From an uncultured Nitrospinaceae bacterium (GTDB taxonomy: Bacteria; Nitrospinota; Nitrospinia; Nitrospinales; VA-1), in the NCBI GenBank assembly GCA_938073925.1, contig CALJGH010000229.1, forward strand, positions 1-10,399: a stretch of DNA of 10,399 nt, written 5' to 3'. Within the stretch, counting starts at the first letter, position 1; the number at the start of each line of letters is the position of its first letter. The notes under the pieces were generated by a model that did no database searches, was not told the origin of the DNA, and saw nothing but the letters and a program-made list of their open reading frames with translations. This document shows positions 6,763 through 10,399 of this stretch, piece after piece. The translations under genes and the position numbers were made by a program.

Positions 6763-7403
6763 CTATACGTTGAACATTCCTAGAATCCAAATTGCATCGA
6801 AAAGGACGAATGAAGTGGAGTAAATGAATGCTGGTTTGGATTTTAGACCTGCTGTCGGGGTAATGGTTTTAAGTGAAAAGAGAGCTGTGCAAGTTACCCA
6901 GCCGAAGAACCCTACCTCGGTTAATATAGATCCCACTGTAGAGGGAGGTCTGTCGGCTTGAAAATTCTTGAGGAATCTGCTTTTCAGGCTTCCAAATGAA
7001 AGAGGCATTTTGTTTATTAGGTCTGGTTTTTTGGCCATCCAGTGAGCAATTTTTTGGTTGCAAAGGTTTATCGACTTCCTACCAGGAGCAAAAAAACTAC
7101 GGGTGGAATAAAATGCCTCTCGAAGTAGACGGCAGGTTTTTAGTGCTTCGTCTGTCAGATTTTTAGATTCATAAAAAAGGCTGATACGCCAGAGTCTCTC
7201 AGCGGTAAGGGCAGGGGTTGATGATCGTGGAATATGCCATTAAATGATACGTTCGTAATGAGTTGTTGCCTCGGTGTAATTATTTTATTGAATAACTCTT
7301 CAGCGAAGGAGAGTTCTTCGTTTCCATTGAAATATATTTTCAGGAACGTTAGAAGATTTAAGATGCCAAGCCCTGCGAGAATATTTAAGATATTTGTTTT
7401 CAT
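6763..7403 (-). pseudogene. frameshifted small membrane protein gene (uncharacterised family)
   Basis: The frame starting at 7403 opens with a hydrophobic anchor (ILNILAGLGILNLLTFLKIY, residues 5-24), then a helical segment (ELSFAEELFNKII), and stops at 7155. A second frame, offset by -1, is open from just below 7240 to a stop at 6763 and reads as the natural continuation: ALTAERLWRISLFYESKN, DEALKTCRLLREAFYSTRSF, QKIAHWMAKKP, then two hydrophobic segments (GSILTEVGFFGWVTCTALF and AFIYSTSFVLFDAIWILGMF). Adding one C to the C4 tract at 7214-7217 fuses both halves into about 213 residues. The layout (N-terminal anchor, helical middle, C-terminal transmembrane pair) looks like an uncharacterised family I remember only vaguely, and I assign no function. 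The start overlaps the oxidoreductase stop (ATGA), so they are coupled. The shift may be a mutation, a sequencing error or recoding. Confidence 0.7.
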
Positions 7404-8431
7404 TTTATTCTCAGGCGTTTGCCTTTTTGTTGCGCCGATTTATATATTGTGTAAATGGTTTCCAACGTTTTCAAGGCATCTTCGCCTGTGGAGTCGCCGG
7501 GCTTGCGGATGCTTTTTACCATTTCCCTGGCACCGCCTATAAAAGGGGTCTCATATCGCTTGGGTTCGGGGAAAGGTATTTTTTCTAGTTCTTGAAACCC
7601 TTTAAAGCGTTTGCTTTTTTGCGTCACATAAAGTTCTCTTCCTGCGTTTCCGATCAGCAGGCGGCCTTCTGACCCTTGGATGTCTAATTCGAAATTAAAA
7701 TATTTTCGCGCTCCCCCGCCTTCGATAAAGCCTGTGGCATTATTTTGAAATCCGATCATGGCACGTGCGGTTTCTTCAATATAACGTTTTCCCTTAGGTC
7801 TTGTTACATGGCCCGAGACCCATTTAATGGGGCCACCAAAATATAACAGGAGATCGATCAAATGAGTTCCATCGTGAAATAAGGGGCCTCCACCATATTG
7901 GGATACGGGTAAGCTGCCGGGTTTCGAGCTCAAAGCGTTACCGATAATGGTTCTTATTTCGCCGATTTTTCCTGCCTGAATTAATTTATAAGCTTTTTGG
8001 TAATAGGCGTCCCATCTTCTTTCATGGTTGATGAGCAGGGGAATATTCTTTTGTTTGCAGGTTCGTACTAATTTGCGTGCCAGTTTGATATCAACATCGA
8101 TGGGTTTTTCGCAGAAGATTCCTTTTACTCCGGCACGGATACCATCTAATGCCATTGTGGCGTGTTGATTTGTCCATGTTGCGATACATAGGATATCTAA
8201 TGCATTATCGCGAAGCATATCGTGATAGTCGGTATAAAGGTTTTTTACTTTCCATTTTTGTCCGAACTTTTTCAGTCGATCTTCATCTATGTCGCATCCG
8301 GCAACTATTTTTACATTTGAAAGAGCTGAGAATCCGCCGGTGTGGGTGCAGGGTTTGCCGCGCAACGGGTCTTCTTCCAATATGCTTCCGATGCGGCCAC
8401 AGCCAATGATTCCGGTTTTGAAGATTTTCAT
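7400..8431 (-). CDS. Gfo/Idh/MocA-family NAD(P)-dependent oxidoreductase
   Basis: Protein of 343 residues, a normal length for the family. The N-terminal Rossmann fold begins with GIIGCGRIGS (7-16), the dinucleotide-binding GxGxxG loop. The acidic D47 in CDID at the end of the second strand favours NAD(H). The family motif CEKP (107-110) lies at the fold junction. The C-terminal substrate domain contains GGPLFHDGTHLIDLLLYFGG (181-200); D187 and H190 are the likely catalytic pair, with the EKP lysine K109. Such enzymes oxidise or reduce sugars, inositols or cyclitols, often in nucleotide-sugar pathways; the substrate is not readable here. There is no clear Shine-Dalgarno, but a strong extended -10 sits about 37 bases upstream. 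The stop overlaps the following frameshifted gene as ATGA. An isolated position, not within a visible sugar cluster. Confidence 0.93.
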   Translation of the reverse strand: MKIFKTGIIGCGRIGSILEEDPLRGKPCTHTGGFSALSNVKIVAGCDIDEDRLKKFGQKWKVKNLYTDYHDMLRDNALDILCIATWTNQHATMALDGIRAGVKGIFCEKPIDVDIKLARKLVRTCKQKNIPLLINHERRWDAYYQKAYKLIQAGKIGEIRTIIGNALSSKPGSLPVSQYGGGPLFHDGTHLIDLLLYFGGPIKWVSGHVTRPKGKRYIEETARAMIGFQNNATGFIEGGGARKYFNFELDIQGSEGRLLIGNAGRELYVTQKSKRFKGFQELEKIPFPEPKRYETPFIGGAREMVKSIRKPGDSTGEDALKTLETIYTIYKSAQQKGKRLRIK

Positions 8432-8467
8432 TTATGAAAGGTTAGGTGAATATAAAGTAGTCCCTTT

Positions 8468-8476
8468 ATTATATCA
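8468..8476 (-). promoter_or_regulatory. extended -10 promoter for the oxidoreductase gene
   Basis: The minus strand reads TGATATAAT: consensus -10 (8473-8468) with TGn extension and no recognisable -35. Predicted start is near 8461, leaving about 30 bases to the ATG at 8431. It lies just after the flaG terminator, as expected for a new transcription unit. Confidence 0.55.
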
Positions 8477-8510
8477 TTGCTACTTTACAGGTTTGATTTG
8501 AAAAGAGATT

Positions 8511-8551
8511 GAAAAATAAAAAAGCACCTCTACCGAAGCAGAGGTGCTTTT
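8511..8551 (-). terminator. strong intrinsic terminator after flaG
   Basis: Perfect inverted repeat of 12 bp, AAAAGCACCTCT/AGAGGTGCTTTT (8520-8531 with 8540-8551), with an 8-base loop. On the minus strand it is followed by a T-rich tract (TTTTTTATTTTTC). It ends the flagellin-flaG transcript about 50 bases after the flaG stop. It could also work on the plus strand (T4), but no plus-strand gene arrives here. Confidence 0.92.
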
Positions 8552-8601
8552 GTAATCCGAGATCTAAGTGAAAAGGTCCCGGAATTCATTTTATGAAGCG
8601 A

Positions 8602-9030
8602 TTATACTAAATGATCTTGTTCATGCGTATCCGAACTGTTTTGTTCAATTGAGATATCGCTGTTTTGTCGAAATACAATGTCGTTGTATTCCGTGATGCC
8701 TTTATTCAAACGCAACTGTTGTTCTCCCGGAATCTGACGTACTTCTTGTCCGGTTTTATTATTTACGACTTCGATTATGACTTTTTGTGAATCAGGATCT
8801 ATTCGCACCTGTGTTTTATGATCTGGGTTTGTGAACTCCTGATTTTCTGCTGAGACATCGTTATCATCAGAAATAATTTTTACAGTTGAGAGTTCCGTAT
8901 AGCCCTCATCCGCATTACCGAGAAGGTTGACCTGAGGTGGGTCGGCAGTTCCTGGGGCTTTGGAAGGTACGGAGTTAAACTGAGGCGCAAAACCTACTGA
9001 AAACGCCTGATGGAAAATTGTTAATGACAT
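8602..9030 (-). CDS. flaG: FlaG family flagellar protein
   Basis: Protein of 142 residues with the FlaG core at about 73-108: TQVRIDPDSQKVIIEVVN, then NKTGQEVRQIPGEQQLRL. This is the family's beta-strand pair plus the invariant G-E-x-x-R-Q-I-P turn. The N-terminal 70 residues and the acidic/Gln-rich tail after 120 are low complexity and likely disordered. FlaG is found next to flagellin or fliD genes and affects filament length or flagellin handling in several bacteria; its mechanism is unclear. The ATG at 9030 has AGGAGA eight bases upstream. It follows the flagellin gene by 56 bases containing a short hairpin, and precedes a strong terminator, so it is the last gene of the flagellin transcript. 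The core is intact; the length is at the upper end of the usual range. Confidence 0.88.
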   Translation of the reverse strand: MSLTIFHQAFSVGFAPQFNSVPSKAPGTADPPQVNLLGNADEGYTELSTVKIISDDNDVSAENQEFTNPDHKTQVRIDPDSQKVIIEVVNNKTGQEVRQIPGEQQLRLNKGITEYNDIVFRQNSDISIEQNSSDTHEQDHLV

Positions 9031-9060
9031 TTTTATTCTCCTGTTAATTTATTTTATTAA

Positions 9061-9074
9061 ACCGGCGAGCCGGT
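9061..9074 (-). terminator. short GC hairpin between flagellin and flaG, possible partial terminator
   Basis: ACCGGC-TC-GCCGGT forms a compact hairpin (5-6 bp) 13 bases after the flagellin stop. On the minus strand it is followed by TTTAATAAAAT, an imperfect T-tract. It could reduce read-through into flaG or protect the flagellin mRNA 3' end. Confidence 0.4.
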
Positions 9075-9086
9075 AAGTTCTATAAA

Positions 9087-9950
9087 TTAAACTCCTTCAA
9101 GTAGGGTCAGAGCCGCTTGTGGATTCAAATTAGCCTGCCCAACCATTGCCACAGCTGACTGAACCAGAAGCTGGTTTTTTGTCAGACTGGTAAGTTCTTC
9201 TGCAAAATCGGCGTCGCGAATAGTGGATACCGCAGCAGTCAAGTTTTCTTCTTGAACTTTCAGGTTATCAAACGCATGCATTATACGAATCTGTGTGGTT
9301 CCTACCCGACCACGAGCTTGGATCAAATCATCAATTGAAGTGGTCAAAGCGTTAAGAGCTTGAAAGGCATCTCCCTGGCTAGTAATGTTAGAACCCGACA
9401 AGCCCAATGATGCCGTTCCGACATTCGTGAGATTGAGCATGTTATTTAGATCGAACTGGTTGTTAGAGGAAGAATCCACTCCCAATTGAAGAACATTATG
9501 GTCTGCGGCAGGTTGACTTGCAGCCAAGGTTCCATCAAGAAGGAAAGTGCCATTGAATTCCGTGGTAGCGACAATTCTGTCTAACTCTCGAAGAGAGGCC
9601 TGATACTCAAGGTCGGTTGATATTCTTTCGACATCGTCGATGGTTCCATTCGCAGACTGTGATGCGATAGATCTAAGGCGTAGTAAAATTCCAGATATTT
9701 CATTCAAGGCGCCTTCGGCAGTTTTTACAAGTGCCGTTCCATCGTTAAGATTTCTGGAGCCCTGCTGAAGAGCTACAACATCGGCTCTGATATTTTCTGT
9801 GAGGGTTAGTTCTGTAACGCCATCAGAAGCACCTTCAATTCGACCAGACGAGATGCGGTTTATGGAACTTCCAAGCTGTGATCTATTATTTTCAAGATGC
9901 CTTTGGGCATTCAATGAAGATAAGTTTGTGTTTAGTGCTAGCGCAACCAT
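9087..9950 (-). CDS. fliC: flagellin (complete), variant N-terminal motif
   Basis: Structural protein of the flagellar filament, exported by the flagellar type III apparatus. It has 287 residues, short but normal for a flagellin with D0/D1 domains and a small central region. N-terminal domain (about 4-140): ALNTNLSSLNAQRHLENNRS, then SSGRIEGASDGVTE, then the coiled-coil region IRADVVALQQGSRNLNDG and AEGALNEISGILLRLRSIAS. C-terminal domain (about 200-287): RGRVGTTQIRI, ENLTAAVSTIRDADFAEEL, LTKNQLLVQSAVAMVGQANL, NPQAALTLLEGV. The central region (140-195) is Ser/Asn-rich and variable. The usual S-A-x-D-D-A-A-G motif is replaced by GASDGVTE, which is odd. The start ATG has a perfect AAGGAGG eight bases upstream (9959-9965). 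It follows a second flagellin gene and precedes flaG. The two C-termini are clearly homologous but diverged. Confidence 0.95.
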   Translation of the reverse strand: MVALALNTNLSSLNAQRHLENNRSQLGSSINRISSGRIEGASDGVTELTLTENIRADVVALQQGSRNLNDGTALVKTAEGALNEISGILLRLRSIASQSANGTIDDVERISTDLEYQASLRELDRIVATTEFNGTFLLDGTLAASQPAADHNVLQLGVDSSSNNQFDLNNMLNLTNVGTASLGLSGSNITSQGDAFQALNALTTSIDDLIQARGRVGTTQIRIMHAFDNLKVQEENLTAAVSTIRDADFAEELTSLTKNQLLVQSAVAMVGQANLNPQAALTLLEGV

Positions 9951-10017
9951 ATTCTTTTCCTCCTTGAAAAGTCTGGTTTTTTTTAAGTTTAGTTAAAGCG
10001 TCCTTGCTTATAAACTA

Positions 10018-10035
10018 GGATATAAATTTTTATCC
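10018..10035. repeat. AT-rich near-palindrome between the two flagellin genes
   Basis: GGATATAAATTTTTATCC is an 18-base inverted repeat with a single mismatched pair, lying 15 bases after the upstream flagellin stop. It could be a weak mRNA hairpin or a protein-binding site. No T-tract follows on the minus strand, so it is not a good terminator. Confidence 0.4.
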
Positions 10036-10050
10036 GAGATCATTTTTCTG

Positions 10051-10399
10051 TTACTGGAGAAGCTGCAAGACCGATTGCGGAATCAGGTTAGCCTGGCCCA
10101 CCATTGCAGTTGATGCCTGTACCAGAATCTGATTTCGAGTCAACAACGCTACTTCATGTGCAATATCTGCATCACGCATTTGAGATTCTGCAGCTACCAA
10201 GTTTTCCACAGTAATCGATAGGTTAGAAATAGTTCTTGCCAGTCTATTCTGTACCGCACCAACTTTACCTCGACCCTGCGTAACTGTCGCGATAGAAGTG
10301 TTGATAGAGTCCAGCGCCGACAGAGCACCTTCTGACGATGTTACACTCAAGGTATCAATCGAGAGACTGGATGATGTAACCGCAGTGAGATTGATAGAA
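10051..10399 (-). CDS. fliC: flagellin, C-terminal part (cut by right edge)
   Basis: The frame is open from the right edge to the stop at 10051, giving 115 residues. It matches the flagellin C-terminal D1/D0 domain: EGALSALDSINTSIATVTQG, RGKVGAVQNRLARTISNLSI, VENLVAAESQMRDADIAHEV, LLTRNQILVQASTAMVGQAN, then PQSVLQLLQ. This tail is closer to the classical flagellin consensus (QxVLxLL end) than the complete flagellin downstream, so the two are tandem, diverged paralogues. No real start lies inside the window; an internal TTG near 10350 should not be taken as one. A 100-base gap with a near-palindrome and no clear terminator separates the pair, so shared transcription is plausible. Confidence 0.95.
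   Translation of the reverse strand, partial: SINLTAVTSSSLSIDTLSVTSSEGALSALDSINTSIATVTQGRGKVGAVQNRLARTISNLSITVENLVAAESQMRDADIAHEVALLTRNQILVQASTAMVGQANLIPQSVLQLLQ

Noticed and set aside
6869..7063. Minus-strand 64-codon frame overlapping the frameshifted gene
   Set aside because: It is in a different frame from the protein-like continuation, has a Gln/Ser/Arg-rich composition and no homologous look; a shadow frame.
7234..7588. Two overlapping plus-strand frames with hydrophobic stretches
   Set aside because: They are antisense to the oxidoreductase 3' end and the start of the frameshifted gene; the hydrophobic runs are complements of those coding regions.

Overview
All genes that I can support in this window lie on the minus strand, so transcription runs from high to low coordinates. 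The content points to a flagellated Gram-negative bacterium with AT-rich DNA: two flagellins and FlaG, a Gld-type ABC exporter with DUF4340 partner, a trimeric dUTPase and a NifU_N-domain protein. The mix is compatible with marine Nitrospinota-like or deltaproteobacterial-grade lineages. That placement is an impression; no taxonomic marker is present.

Layout in transcription order. (1) About 8602-10399: a flagellar block made of the C-terminal part of one flagellin (cut by the window edge), a complete second flagellin and flaG. It ends at a strong intrinsic terminator at 8511-8551. (2) 6763-8431: a Gfo/Idh/MocA-family NAD(P)-dependent oxidoreductase with its own extended -10 promoter. Its stop overlaps the start of a small membrane protein whose reading frame is broken by a one-base shift; the two halves join into one sensible protein of about 213 residues. 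(3) 1517-6519: a tightly coupled four-gene operon of ABC ATPase, ABC-2 permease, GldG-like auxiliary protein and DUF4340 protein, linked by ATGA overlaps or a 4-base gap. It looks like a complete Gld-type ABC machine with periplasmic partner subunits. The DUF4340 protein carries four tandem repeats of about 135 residues. (4) About 750-1516: a 767-base stretch with no convincing protein gene. It has two promoter-like elements on the minus strand, several hairpins and a strong minus-strand terminator, which suggests an orphan transcription unit, possibly a structured RNA. (5) 1-749: dUTPase (dut) with its own extended -10 promoter, followed by the start of a NifU_N-domain protein cut by the left edge.

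The most interesting items are the orphan transcription unit at about 798-1400, the four-fold DUF4340 repeat protein in the Gld-type operon, the hidden frameshifted gene at 6763-7403, and a flagellin whose usually invariant N-terminal motif is altered.
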